Origin: Candidatus Pantoea floridensis
GTDB lineage: Bacteria > Pseudomonadota > Gammaproteobacteria > Enterobacterales > Enterobacteriaceae
Reading direction: 5' to 3'
Assembly (NCBI RefSeq): GCF_900215435.1
Contig: NZ_OCMY01000002.1
Span: 310,001 to 374,000, forward strand
DNA: 64,000 nt
Shown: in pieces, positions 40,349 to 49,099 of the stretch
Numbering within the stretch: position 1 is the first letter of the stretch
Layout of the letters: every line of letters starts with the position of its first letter
Made by a program: the position numbers and the translations under genes
Notes under the pieces: model-generated
The model's database searches: none
What the model saw: the letters and a program-made list of their open reading frames with translations, nothing else
Told to the model about the DNA's origin: nothing

Positions 40349-41641
40349 GGTACAAACCGGGCACATAGGTAACACTTTAGACCGGGCACATGGGTAACAG
40401 TTATAAATGGCATAGCAGAGGAGACTCACTATGCCCTGGACTGAGACCGTTACCATGCAACGCCTTGATTTCATCCGTGCCTGCGAAGCAGGCACGCATT
40501 CCATTTCTGAACTCTGTCGTCTCCACGGCATCAGCCGCAAAACCGGCTATAAGTGGCTCTCCCGCTTTGAGCCCGCGGCGCTGTCCTCTCTCGAAAATCA
40601 CTCCCGCGCGCGCCTCACTCAGCCGGAAAAAATCCCGCCGGACATCGCCGATCGGCTGGTGCTGTTCCGCATGCAGCACCCCGACTGGGGACCTAAAAAA
40701 ATCCGTCACTGGTTCCTCAACCACAACGCCGACTTCATCGTGCCCGCTGCAAGCACCATTGGTGACCTGCTGAAAAATGAGGGCCTCGTACCGGACCGCC
40801 TGAAGCGCAAGCGCACTCCCGGCAACGTGCAGAAGCTCACCGTCGCAGAAAAAAATAATCAGGTCTGGAGCGCCGACTTCAGGGGGCGGTTCCGCCTGAA
40901 AGACGCGCGCTACTGCCGTCCGTTCACGCTGACGGATAACCACAGCCGCTACCTGCTGGCCTGCGAGGCCAGTTACGTGGAGACCACCGCGTTCGTGCGC
41001 ACATGCATGGAGCGGGTGTTCCGGGAGTGCGGGCTGCCTGACGTCATACTCACCGATAACGGCTCCCCTTTTGCCGGGCCCGGTATTGCCGCGCTGACAA
41101 AGCTAAACGTGTGGCTGATAAAGCTGAGTATCCTGCCGGAGCGCATAGCGCCGGGTTGCCCCGGACAGAACGCACGCCATGAAAGAATGCACCGCTCGCT
41201 AAAGGCCTCAATGAGCCATGGCAATATCTTCACCACGCTGGCGGAGCAGCAGGCCTGGTTCAGCAGCTGGCAGGAGGAGTTTAATCATGAAAGGCCACAC
41301 GAGGCCCATGAAAATAAGCCGCCGGCAAGCTGCTGGACGCCATCAGCCCGGCAGTGGGATGGCCGGGTGCCGGAGGTTAATTATCCGGAGGGTGCGAAGC
41401 TCTTCAAAGTGGGAGAAAAAGGTGACCTGAGACTGAACGGAAGAACGTTCCTGAGCGCATCGCTGTGCGGAGAATACGTACGGTTCCTGGAGGTAGATGA
41501 CGGAATCGACGTCATCCTCTTCGACAGGCTGATACTGGCGTATTATGACCAGTCAGAAAAACGTATTATCCGGATAGACTGAGCACAAATGTGTTACCTA
41601 TGTGCCCGGTCTGATCTGTTACCCATGTGCCCGGTCGTACC
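40349..41641 (+). mobile_element. IS481-family insertion sequence, 1293 bp
   Basis: Bounded by direct TTAA repeats (40345-40348 and 41642-41645) with GGTAC/GTACC tips. Each end carries two copies of a 19-bp motif 25 bp apart: ACCGGGCACATAGGTAACA at 40356-40374 and the CATGGG variant at 40381-40399 on the left; complements at 41592-41610 and 41617-41635 on the right. These are probable transposase sites. One intact transposase gene is inside, so the element may still be active. The disrupted REP core is restored exactly on removing the element. Confidence 0.9.
40431..41582 (+). CDS. IS481-family DDE transposase
   Basis: 383 residues. An N-terminal helix-turn-helix (about 5-60; EAGTHSISELCRLHGISRKT, GYKWLSRFEPAALSSLENHS) is followed by the rve integrase core. 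Catalytic residues are the Asp in VWSADFRGRFRLKD, the Asp in VILTDNGSPFAGPG and the Glu in QNARHERMHRSLKAS about 42 residues later. A C-terminal domain (EVNYPEGAKLFKVGEKGDLR) completes the family pattern. GAGGAGA precedes the ATG. The reading frame is full length, with no stop or frameshift. Confidence 0.93.
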   Translation: MPWTETVTMQRLDFIRACEAGTHSISELCRLHGISRKTGYKWLSRFEPAALSSLENHSRARLTQPEKIPPDIADRLVLFRMQHPDWGPKKIRHWFLNHNADFIVPAASTIGDLLKNEGLVPDRLKRKRTPGNVQKLTVAEKNNQVWSADFRGRFRLKDARYCRPFTLTDNHSRYLLACEASYVETTAFVRTCMERVFRECGLPDVILTDNGSPFAGPGIAALTKLNVWLIKLSILPERIAPGCPGQNARHERMHRSLKASMSHGNIFTTLAEQQAWFSSWQEEFNHERPHEAHENKPPASCWTPSARQWDGRVPEVNYPEGAKLFKVGEKGDLRLNGRTFLSASLCGEYVRFLEVDDGIDVILFDRLILAYYDQSEKRIIRID

Positions 41642-41653
41642 TTAATGGCGACC
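41642..41653. repeat. Right half of the REP-like palindrome split by the IS
   Basis: TTAATGGCGACC, including the duplicated TTAA target. It pairs with 40333-40348. Confidence 0.9.
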
Positions 41654-41663
41654 AGTACCAACA

Positions 41664-42467
41664 TCACAGCCCGGCAATCCGCTTCAAATCGGCTTCCGCA
41701 CCCGGCGCCACAGCCAATACCTGCGCGCCTTTCAGCAAACGTTCGCCTTCGGTATTGAACGGGTGATACCAGCCACCCGCCTCTTTCACCAGGCAATAAC
41801 CGGCCAGACAATCCCACGCGTGCATATAAGGTTCGTAATAGCCAACTACACGCCCCGCAGCCACCCACGCCAGCATCAATGCGCCCGAACCGATGCGGAT
41901 AAAGTTACCACCCGCAGCCAGCAGCGAGGCGAGGATTTTCCCCACTTCATCCGGACTCACGTGGCTGTTAGCACCAAAACCGGTGACATGGTTTTGCAGC
42001 GTGCGCGTCGCATCCACCTGCAAGCGCTTGCCGTTCAGCGTCGCGCCATGGCCGATGGCCGCCACGTAGCACTCCTGGTAATAAGGCGCGAAAATCACGC
42101 CGATCACCGGCACGCCATCGTGTAGCACCGCGACGGATACGCACCAGTTCGGCATGCCATTGAGGAACGGGCTGGTGCCGTCAATGGGATCCACTACCCA
42201 GGTATAGCCCGATGAGCCTTCCTGCAGACCATACTCTTCGCCGAGGAAACCATCCTCCGCAAACTGCGCACGGATTTGCTGATCGATCATCTGTTCCACT
42301 TCACGGTCAGCGCGGGATACCACATCCTGCAAATCGTATTTGGTTTCCACCACCAGGGTGTCGCGCTGATGGAAATATTCCAGCGCTTTAGCCCCCCCTG
42401 CGCGGGCCACTTTCTCCGCCAGAATCAGGCGCGATAACAGCGGGTCATTGTCTAATTCACTCATCAT
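41664..42467 (-). CDS. Inositol-monophosphatase-family phosphatase
   Basis: 267 residues with the metal-binding motifs of the family: Glu in FLGEEYG (about residue 75), WVVDPIDGTSPFLNGMPNW (motif A) and AWDCLAGYCLVKEAGGW (motif B). It hydrolyses a small phosphate monoester: an inositol phosphate, histidinol phosphate or sugar phosphate. It is the last gene of an operon with an AfuABC-like transporter, 11 bp after the ATPase gene, which suggests that it dephosphorylates the imported sugar phosphate. That is inference. The IS has inserted just downstream of its stop. Confidence 0.87.
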   Translation of the reverse strand: MMSELDNDPLLSRLILAEKVARAGGAKALEYFHQRDTLVVETKYDLQDVVSRADREVEQMIDQQIRAQFAEDGFLGEEYGLQEGSSGYTWVVDPIDGTSPFLNGMPNWCVSVAVLHDGVPVIGVIFAPYYQECYVAAIGHGATLNGKRLQVDATRTLQNHVTGFGANSHVSPDEVGKILASLLAAGGNFIRIGSGALMLAWVAAGRVVGYYEPYMHAWDCLAGYCLVKEAGGWYHPFNTEGERLLKGAQVLAVAPGAEADLKRIAGL

Positions 42468-42478
42468 CCATCCTTAAA

Positions 42479-43540
42479 TTAACCGGCAATCAGGGCCAAA
42501 CCCTGAGGTTTAAAATCAATTGCGACATGCGATGCCAACGGCAGCTGCTGCTCCATCTCCGCATCAACAATGAACAGCGATCCCAATTCGGTGGCGACTT
42601 CATATTCAATATGGTCGCCCAGCCAGGTGCTATGCGTTACTTCGCCACGCAGTGCGCCTTCGCCTTCGCCGCGCAGCGTGATGAACTGCGGACGGACCGA
42701 CAGCTGCGCCGCGCCGGTTTTCAGGCCATTGCCACGCACGCGATAGCGCTGGCTGCCTAAGCGCACCAGCGCCTCACTGCCTTCGAGCTGCTCCACTTCA
42801 CACGGGAGAATATTGGCTTCACCCATAAAGTCGGCGATGAACACCGAGTTTGGCGCGTGATACAGGCTTTCCGGCGCGCCCTGCTGGGCAATATCGCCCT
42901 CTTTCATGACAATAATCTTATCGGAGACCGCCAGCGCCTCTTCCTGATCGTGTGTGACATATACGGCGGTGAAGCCGAGCCGCTGCTGCAAGTCGCGGAT
43001 ATCGGTGCGCACCCGTCGGCGCAGACGTTCATCGAGGTTGGAGAGGGGTTCATCCAGCAGCAGCACCTGCGGCTCCAGCACCAGCGCACGTGCCACTGCA
43101 ATGCGCTGCTGTTGACCTCCAGAGAGCTCCGACGGCAGGCGCTGACCTTGATGTTCCAGCCCCACCAGCTTCAGCCCTTCACGCGCGCGGTCCTGCGCTT
43201 CTCGTTTATTCATCCCGGATGACTGCAAGCCGTACATGATGTTATCCAGCGCGCTCATGTGCGGGAACAGCGCGTAAGATTGAAATACCATCGCCACGTC
43301 GCGCTCGTTGGCGGGAAGATTGGTGACATCTTTGCCACCAATCAAAATGCGTCCGGCGGTGGGATGCTCCAGCCCGGCCAATAAACGCAGCGTTGTGGTT
43401 TTACCGCAGCCGGACGGGCCGAGCAGCGTGACCAGCGTGCCGGGTTCGACGGTTAACGAGAGATCGGGAATGGCATCAAAACCGGCAAAGCGTTTTGAGA
43501 CATGTTCAAACACCACAGAACCGGCGGTTACGCGAGTCAT
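42479..43540 (-). CDS. AfuC/FbpC-like ABC ATPase
   Basis: 353 residues from the ATG at 43540, chosen because AGGAGA lies just upstream and it overlaps the permease stop by 4 bp; the frame is open to 43636. Motifs are Walker A GPSGCGKTTT, FQSYALFPHMSALDNIMYGL, signature LSGGQQQR, Walker B VLLLDEPLSNLD and H-loop VTHDQEE. The C-terminal TOBE-type region (VRPQFITLRGEGEGALRGEV) is typical of ferric/spermidine/sugar-phosphate importers. It energises the 740-residue permease encoded upstream. Confidence 0.88.
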   Translation of the reverse strand: MTRVTAGSVVFEHVSKRFAGFDAIPDLSLTVEPGTLVTLLGPSGCGKTTTLRLLAGLEHPTAGRILIGGKDVTNLPANERDVAMVFQSYALFPHMSALDNIMYGLQSSGMNKREAQDRAREGLKLVGLEHQGQRLPSELSGGQQQRIAVARALVLEPQVLLLDEPLSNLDERLRRRVRTDIRDLQQRLGFTAVYVTHDQEEALAVSDKIIVMKEGDIAQQGAPESLYHAPNSVFIADFMGEANILPCEVEQLEGSEALVRLGSQRYRVRGNGLKTGAAQLSVRPQFITLRGEGEGALRGEVTHSTWLGDHIEYEVATELGSLFIVDAEMEQQLPLASHVAIDFKPQGLALIAG

Positions 43541-45759
43541 ACGGCACTCTCCTGAGTTAATGAGGTTGAAGCAGGCGGTGCAAGCATATCGACCGGACGG
43601 GCCACACGACGCAGACGTCGTTCGCCCACCAGCCACTGGAACAGGCCGATGATCAGCAGCATAACCACGATCAATACCGTTGAATAAGCAATCGCCACGC
43701 CGTATTCGCCGTTTTCTACCAGCCCAACGATGTAAGACGTTGCCATGTTGTACTGCGCACTGACGAGGAAAATCACCGCACTGATCGAAGTAATGGCGCG
43801 CACAAAGGCGTAGACCAGCGCGGCGCTGATTGCCGGTTTCAGCAGCGGCAGCACCACTTTGCGCAGCGTGCGGAAGCTATTGGCACCCAGCGTTAATGAG
43901 GCTTCATCAAGACTTTTATCCAGCTGACTCATTGCCGCGATGCCGCCGCGTACGCCAACCGGCATATTGCGGAACACAAAGCAGGCAACGAGGATCAGCG
44001 CGGTGCCGGTGATCTCCAGCGGTGGCAGGTTATACGCCATTACGTAGCTCACGCCGATGACCGTGCCGGGAATCGCGAAGCTGAGCATCAGCAGGAATTC
44101 AAAGGTTTGACGCCCAGCAAATTTCTGCCGCACAATCAGCCACGCGGTAAGCAGGCCAACGATCGCCGTCAGCGGTGCGGCAATCAGCGCAATTTCCAGC
44201 GTGGTCCAGAACGAGTTCCATGCTACGCCGCTCCATAGCAGATGTCCGTCGCTGAAGCTGACGCCGAAGGCGCGAACGTAATGCGCAATGGTCAGCGCAT
44301 CGTTCAATCCCCACGACTGCACAAAGCCGCCCACCACAATCATGCCGTAGATCACCAGCGTGAACAGGCCCCACGGAATCACCATGCCGTACACACCAAA
44401 ACGCAGCACGCGCGGCAGCTGCACATGTTTGCCGCCGTCGCCTTTGCCGGTCACAGTGGCAAAGTTTTTCCCGCCCAGCCACCAGCGTTGCAGCACAAAG
44501 GCGGTCAGCGTGAAGCACAGCAGAATCATCGCCAATACCGCCGCGCGGCTCGGATCGTTTTGCGCGCCCACCACCGAGAAGAAGATCTCAGTTGAGAGCA
44601 CGCCGTGGCTGCCGCCCAGCACCATCGGATTACCGAAATCCGCCATGCTTTCAATAAAGCTAATCAGGAAAGCATTGGCTAAACCCGGCGCCATCAGCGG
44701 TAAAGAGATGCGGCTAAAGGTGCGCCAGCGATTGGCACGCAGCGTTTGCGAGGCCTCTTCCAGCGAAGGACTGACCCCTTCGACTACGCCAATCAGTACC
44801 AGAAAAGCAATCGGCGTAAACGACAGCACCTGCGCAATCCAGATACCGGTTAAGCCATACAGCCAGCGGCCCGGCTCAATGCCAAACAGCGCCGCCAGGT
44901 GTTCCGTTACTACGCCGGAACGGCCAAACAGCAGAATCAGCGCCAGCCCGATGACAAACGGCGGTGTGATAATCGGCAGGATGGTGAGCATACGCAGTGC
45001 TTTCTTAAAGGGTAACGGTGTACGCGTTGCGGCGAGAGCAAAGGCCAGGCCGAGCAGCGTGGAACCTGCTGCGGTCATTAGCGCCAGCCACAGCGTACGC
45101 CACGCGGTGCCGCAGGTGCCGCCCGACAAACAGGAGAGGCTCCAGATTGACGGGTCCTGAATGTTGCTGATCAACCCATCCGGCTTGAAACTGCCGTCTA
45201 CGTCCTGAACTGATACCACAAACATGCTTAGCACCGGATAAAGCACAAAGATGCTGACCAGCGCGGTGAGCAGCACCAGCGACGCCACCACAAACGCATC
45301 GCCTTTCATCACCCCGCGCTCAGCAAGTGCAAAAGAGAACAGCAGCAGAAACGTGGTCAGCAGCAGCAGCGCCCCCGCGCCCATCGCCGGTTGACCGGAT
45401 TCGAGCGCGCCGAAGCGATTTTCCAACCACACCCAACTCCAGCCGCTGTAGCCAATGGCGTGGCCTTCAATCACAAGGAACAGCACGCCAAGCGCGCTAA
45501 AAAGTAGCAGCAAACGGCTACGCATCCTTGAAGGCAGCGCGCCGCAGGCTGCGCACAGAACAAACAGCGCGATAGCGATGGCAAGCCACGGATGTTCGCC
45601 GAGTTGCCACAGTGCAGGCGCGTTGCTGCTATCGCTCCACAAGCTGGTTAACCAGCCGCTGCTGAAGAAACCGGCTTCCAGGCTGAACCAGGGCAGCAGC
45701 AATAAAGCCACTGCGCCGATGAGCAGCGCGCCTGTCAGACGGCGATTATTTGCATTCAT
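43537..45759 (-). CDS. AfuB/FbpB-like double-length ABC permease
   Basis: 740 residues from the ATG at 45759 (GAGG upstream). The open frame begins at 45807 only because a REP unit supplies MAT-W-L codons. Two fused permease halves each carry an EAA loop (GVSPSLEEASQTLRANRWRT and LDKSLDEASLTLGANSFRTL), and about 14 TM segments include a long N-terminal extension. A single two-half permease is characteristic of FbpB/AfuB. With the binding protein and ATPase it would import ferric iron or, as for AfuABC, sugar phosphates; the phosphatase gene favours the latter. Confidence 0.88.
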   Translation of the reverse strand: MNANNRRLTGALLIGAVALLLLPWFSLEAGFFSSGWLTSLWSDSSNAPALWQLGEHPWLAIAIALFVLCAACGALPSRMRSRLLLLFSALGVLFLVIEGHAIGYSGWSWVWLENRFGALESGQPAMGAGALLLLTTFLLLFSFALAERGVMKGDAFVVASLVLLTALVSIFVLYPVLSMFVVSVQDVDGSFKPDGLISNIQDPSIWSLSCLSGGTCGTAWRTLWLALMTAAGSTLLGLAFALAATRTPLPFKKALRMLTILPIITPPFVIGLALILLFGRSGVVTEHLAALFGIEPGRWLYGLTGIWIAQVLSFTPIAFLVLIGVVEGVSPSLEEASQTLRANRWRTFSRISLPLMAPGLANAFLISFIESMADFGNPMVLGGSHGVLSTEIFFSVVGAQNDPSRAAVLAMILLCFTLTAFVLQRWWLGGKNFATVTGKGDGGKHVQLPRVLRFGVYGMVIPWGLFTLVIYGMIVVGGFVQSWGLNDALTIAHYVRAFGVSFSDGHLLWSGVAWNSFWTTLEIALIAAPLTAIVGLLTAWLIVRQKFAGRQTFEFLLMLSFAIPGTVIGVSYVMAYNLPPLEITGTALILVACFVFRNMPVGVRGGIAAMSQLDKSLDEASLTLGANSFRTLRKVVLPLLKPAISAALVYAFVRAITSISAVIFLVSAQYNMATSYIVGLVENGEYGVAIAYSTVLIVVMLLIIGLFQWLVGERRLRRVARPVDMLAPPASTSLTQESAV

Positions 45760-45798
45760 CAAATACCTCGACTTCGGGTCTCGTGCGGTGCTTAACCA

Positions 45799-45906
45799 GG
45801 TCGCCATAAATGGCGACCCTACAAGGTTTGGTGCTTAACCAGGTCGCCGAAATGGCGACCGTACGGGGATTGACGCGGTTTTGTAGGGTCGTCATTCATG
45901 ACGACC
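45799..45906. repeat. Three REP-like palindromes, two with a duplicated flank
   Basis: Units at 45799-45822 (core GGTCGCCATAAATGGCGACC), 45842-45864 (core lost one base: GGTCGCCGAAATGGCGACC) and 45883-45906 (core GTCGTCATTCATGACGACC). The first two share the 19-base flank GGTGCTTAACCAGGTCGCC 43 bp apart (45787 and 45830), a local tandem duplication. Confidence 0.85.
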
Positions 45907-45927
45907 TGGCCACAGAATGCGCCGATC

Positions 45928-46956
45928 TCACTGCGCGCTGGCGCCAATCTCTTTATCCCAACGCCCTAACAGCGCCTTGCGCTTAGCGGAATCACCGTAG
46001 GTTTTGAAGTCGTAATCAATCAGTTTGATGTTCTCGAAACGCGGCGCGTATTCAGAAATCTCGGCGTTACGGTTCGATGGCAGCTGGAACGATTTGGCCT
46101 CTTTCATGTGCGATTGCGCTTCAGCGCTTAGCGCCCAGTCGTACCAGACTTTGGCATTGGCCAGGTTACGCGCGCCTTTCACAATCGACATCGAGCCAAT
46201 CTCATAGCCGGTGCCTTCGCACGGCGCGACAGTCTTGATCGGGAAGCCATCCACCTGCATCGCCACCGCATCATGCATAAACACGATGCCGACGGTGGTT
46301 TCGCCACGCGCGGCAGATTTCACCGGTGCGGAACCGGATTTGGTGTACTGCGAAATGTTGGCATTGAGCTTCTTCAGGTAATCGAAGGCTTTATCTTCGC
46401 CCATGATCTGCACCAGCGTGGCCAGGGTGTTGTAGGCGGTACCGGAAGAATTTGGGTTAGCGATCTGAATTTCACCCTTAAAGCTGGGATCCAGCAGATC
46501 GGCCCAGCATTTTGGTTCTTTCAGCTTTTTCGATTCCAGCAGCCTGGTGTTGTAGCCCCAACCGAGCGCACCGGCGTAGATACCCACCGTACGATAGCCG
46601 GAGTTCTCCGCCTGCTTCTGCGCCCAATCCTGCTGCTGGTCGAGCAGCGGTGATTTGTACACCTGCGTCAGCCCCTCTTCCGCGGCTTGCATATGCGGAT
46701 CGCCGGTCCCTGCCCACCAAATATCGGTACGCGGGTTGCGCGCTTCGCTGCGCAGACGCGCATAGGCTTCGCCTGCCGAGAGTCGCACCATGCTGACTTT
46801 TATATCCGGATGCGCCTTGCTGAAAATAGTGGTCATAAGCTCACACACCACCACGTCGGCAGAGCAAACCATATTCAAATTGCCCGCTGCCGAGGCGGCA
46901 AACGGCAGTGCACTGCAACAGAGGGATAGCGCGATGGCCATTGAGGTGACTCGCAT
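45928..46956 (-). CDS. AfuA-like periplasmic binding protein
   Basis: 342 residues with a signal peptide (cleavage near ASA, about residue 23). Family blocks are NLNMVCSADVVVCELMTTIF, VRLSAGEAYARLRSEARNPR, TDIWWAGTGDPHMQAAEEGL and IANPNSSGTAYNTLATLVQI. The TGDPH and NPNSSGTAY loops contact the ligand in FbpA/AfuA-type proteins. The paired Tyr ligands of ferric-binding FbpA are not evident, consistent with a sugar-phosphate or other anion ligand. AGGAGA precedes the ATG. It is first in the operon with permease, ATPase and phosphatase, and divergent from a LacI gene. Confidence 0.85.
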   Translation of the reverse strand: MRVTSMAIALSLCCSALPFAASAAGNLNMVCSADVVVCELMTTIFSKAHPDIKVSMVRLSAGEAYARLRSEARNPRTDIWWAGTGDPHMQAAEEGLTQVYKSPLLDQQQDWAQKQAENSGYRTVGIYAGALGWGYNTRLLESKKLKEPKCWADLLDPSFKGEIQIANPNSSGTAYNTLATLVQIMGEDKAFDYLKKLNANISQYTKSGSAPVKSAARGETTVGIVFMHDAVAMQVDGFPIKTVAPCEGTGYEIGSMSIVKGARNLANAKVWYDWALSAEAQSHMKEAKSFQLPSNRNAEISEYAPRFENIKLIDYDFKTYGDSAKRKALLGRWDKEIGASAQ

Positions 46957-46972
46957 AGTGTTCTCCTGGTTT

Positions 46973-46997
46973 GTAGGGTTGGTGCTTCATTGGCACC
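46973..46997. repeat. Diverged REP-like unit in the afuA-lacI gap
   Basis: GTAGGGTTGGTGCTTCATTGGCACC: the GTAGGGT lead is kept, but the stem is GGTGC/GCACC. It lies between the binding-protein start and the operator-like sites. Confidence 0.55.
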
Positions 46998-47002
46998 TTT
47001 TC

Positions 47003-47018
47003 TTGCACGTGTGTGCAA
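47003..47018. promoter_or_regulatory. LacI-type operator candidate 1
   Basis: TTGCAC-GTGT-GTGCAA, a perfect 6-4-6 palindrome between the divergent transporter and LacI genes. It shares 12 of 16 positions with the site at 47112-47127. Confidence 0.6.
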
Positions 47019-47055
47019 AGTAGTAATGAACAAGAATTGTCCTGTCAAACACCAC

Positions 47056-47065
47056 ATTGCGCAAT
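47056..47065. promoter_or_regulatory. LacI-type operator candidate 2
   Basis: ATTGCGCAAT, a perfect 10-bp palindrome with the central CG typical of LacI/GalR operators and the same TTGC/GCAA half-sites as its neighbours. Confidence 0.5.
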
Positions 47066-47111
47066 TGTTAGGCGGTGTCACAAAAATGCAACAAATGAGA
47101 TCTCAGGCAGT

Positions 47112-47127
47112 TTGCACAGCTTTGCAA
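47112..47127. promoter_or_regulatory. LacI-type operator candidate 3
   Basis: TTGCAC-AGCT-TTGCAA, a near-palindrome matching candidate 1 in both half-sites, 44 bp before the LacI gene. Centres of candidates 1 and 3 are 109 bp apart, which would permit looping. Confidence 0.55.
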
Positions 47128-47171
47128 TCTAAGGCAGACTGAATTGAGTCGATTGAGATGGGGTGTTAAGC

Positions 47172-48206
47172 ATGCAGCATGAGAAAGCGGTGGTCAGCGC
47201 GCAGGACGTGGCCGATCGCGCAGGCGTATCGCGTTCAGCGGTATCGCGCGCGTTTACGCCAGGCGCCAGCGTGTCACCGGCAACGCGCGAACGGGTGATG
47301 AAGGCGGCAGCGGAGCTAGGCTATCACGTCAATCATCTGGCGCGCGGCCTGGTGCGCAACCGCAGCAGCATTGTCTGCCTGATTGTTTCCGAAATTGCCA
47401 CGCCCTATCGCGCCAGTCTGGTGCGCTGGCTGACACAGTTTTTACAGGAGGCGGGAAAAGTGGCGATGCTGATTAACACCGATCGCTCTGATAACAGCGT
47501 TTCCGCAGCGCTGCAGCAGGCCATTAACTTTCGTGCCGATGCCTCCATCATTCTCTCCGGCATGCCGGATCGCACCATCACGCGCCAGTGCTACAAACAC
47601 GGCCAGCGCATCATCTTAATTAACCGCGACGAAGCGCTGCCAGGCTCGCTCAGCATCAACCTTGATGCAGAAAGCGCCGCTGAAACGGCATTAATGGCGT
47701 TTCAGCGCGCCGGTTGTCGCCATTTGGCGTTTGCCAACTCGCTTGCCGGTACGCCAAGCCTGCTTAAACGCGAAGCCACTTTTATCGCCCTGGCCGAACG
47801 CGCCGGGTTAAGCGTAACGGTAGAGCGCTTTGGCACCACCTCTTACGAAAGCGGCCAGATTCTGGCACACCGCCTGCTGACGCGTCATCAGCGCCCGGAC
47901 GGCGTGTTCTGTGTGACCGATTTAGTGGCCTGCGGATTTATGGATGAAGCACGGCATCGCTTTGCGCTGCGCGTACCGGAAGACCTCTGTTTGATCGGGT
48001 TTGACAATATCGCTCAGGCCGGTTGGTCATCCTACCATCTCACAACATTTGCGCAGCCGGTTGAGCAGTTTGCCCATGATGCAGTGAAGTGGTTAATGAA
48101 GACGGAGGAAGATGACACCGGTTTCACTCCACAAGGTGAACAGCAACACGATAGTTTACTCTATCAGGCCGATGTGGTGTGGCGTGGTTCGGTGCGCGGC
48201 GGCTGA
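47172..48206 (+). CDS. LacI-family transcriptional regulator
   Basis: 344 residues from the ATG at 47172 (an upstream in-frame GTG at 47163 overlaps the GGGG ribosome site). The N-terminal LacI helix-turn-helix (AQDVADRAGVSRSAVSRAFT) and hinge (AAELGYHVNHLARGLVRNRS) are intact. The sugar-binding type core (VCLIVSEIATPYRASLVRWL; GVFCVTDLVACGFMDEARHR; LCLIGFDNIAQAGWSSYHLT) is complete. It is divergent from the AfuABC-like operon, and three TTGCxC-type palindromes lie between, so it probably represses uptake until a sugar phosphate or derivative is present. Its 3' end overlaps the convergent LysR gene by 43 bp. Confidence 0.9.
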   Translation: MQHEKAVVSAQDVADRAGVSRSAVSRAFTPGASVSPATRERVMKAAAELGYHVNHLARGLVRNRSSIVCLIVSEIATPYRASLVRWLTQFLQEAGKVAMLINTDRSDNSVSAALQQAINFRADASIILSGMPDRTITRQCYKHGQRIILINRDEALPGSLSINLDAESAAETALMAFQRAGCRHLAFANSLAGTPSLLKREATFIALAERAGLSVTVERFGTTSYESGQILAHRLLTRHQRPDGVFCVTDLVACGFMDEARHRFALRVPEDLCLIGFDNIAQAGWSSYHLTTFAQPVEQFAHDAVKWLMKTEEDDTGFTPQGEQQHDSLLYQADVVWRGSVRGG

Positions 48207-49099
48207 CAAACGTCTTTTACTACGCCGCGCAGCCAACGATGCGCGGCATCATTTTCCAGTCGCGGATGCCACAGCTGTGACACAGTCATTTCCGGCGTGG
48301 CGAATGGAAGTTCAAACATCGCTAAGGTGGTGCTGTTTTTGATCAGCGGATGATGCAGAAACAGCGAACGCGGCACTAAGGCGACGAAATCTGAATCCTG
48401 CGCCAGCGCCACCGCGCTGGAAAATGCCGGTACCAGCGCCGCGACTTTGCGCGTAAATCCCGCCTGTTGCAGCGCATCATGAATCGGCCCACCCAATTCA
48501 CCGCGCCTTGACGCCACGATATGACCAAAGGCGGCGAACTGGGCGATATCCAGCTGCTGAGTGAGCGGATGTCCGGCGCGCACCACGCCCACAAAAACAT
48601 CGCGAAACAGCGCCTGCAAACGAATCTCCGGGCCCATGTTGCCCAAAACGCCAATCTCCAGATCAATGTTGCCTTCGCGCAATTCGCGCGCGCTTTTCTC
48701 TGGCTTGGGCACAAAACTGAGCCACGCGTGCGGCGCTTGTTGAGCCACGGCTGCGATCAGCTCGCTGCCAAAGGCTTCGACGAATCCCTCATTGGTGCGC
48801 AAGGTAAAACAGCGATCCAGCTGACGTAGATCCAGCGACTGCGCCGTCGGGCTTAACACCGCACGCGCTTCGCTCACCGTGTGATGGGTGCGCTCGCGGA
48901 TCGCTTCAGCATAAGGTGTCAGCACCATGTTGCGTCCGGCGCGCACTAACAGCGCATCGCCAGTGGTGGCGCGTAAGCGTCCCAGCGTGCGGCTCATCGC
49001 CGATTCGCTTAAGCCCAAGCGACGCGCAGCGCCAATCACGCTGCCTTCAATCAGCAGCGCATCCAAAGCAATTAACAGGTTGAGATCGGCATCATTCAT
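48164..49099 (-). CDS. LysR-family regulator
   Basis: 311 residues from the ATG at 49099 (GAGGATA upstream; the frame is open to 49135). The winged HTH (LIALDALLIEGSVIGAARRL, GLSESAMSRTLGRLRATTGD) and the effector domain (CFTLRTNEGFVEAFGSELIA, LFRDVFVGVVRAGHPLTQQL) are normal. The C-terminal tail (PRTEPRHTTSA) reads through the 3' end of the convergent lacI-like gene. It is divergent from an SDR gene 132 bp away, its likely target. Confidence 0.88.
   Translation of the reverse strand: MNDADLNLLIALDALLIEGSVIGAARRLGLSESAMSRTLGRLRATTGDALLVRAGRNMVLTPYAEAIRERTHHTVSEARAVLSPTAQSLDLRQLDRCFTLRTNEGFVEAFGSELIAAVAQQAPHAWLSFVPKPEKSARELREGNIDLEIGVLGNMGPEIRLQALFRDVFVGVVRAGHPLTQQLDIAQFAAFGHIVASRRGELGGPIHDALQQAGFTRKVAALVPAFSSAVALAQDSDFVALVPRSLFLHHPLIKNSTTLAMFELPFATPEMTVSQLWHPRLENDAAHRWLRGVVKDVCQPPRTEPRHTTSA

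Noticed and set aside
44360-45160. 266-codon open frame opposite the AfuB-like permease
   Set aside because: It is antisense to a well-supported permease, has no recognisable motif and no good ribosome site. Treated as a shadow.
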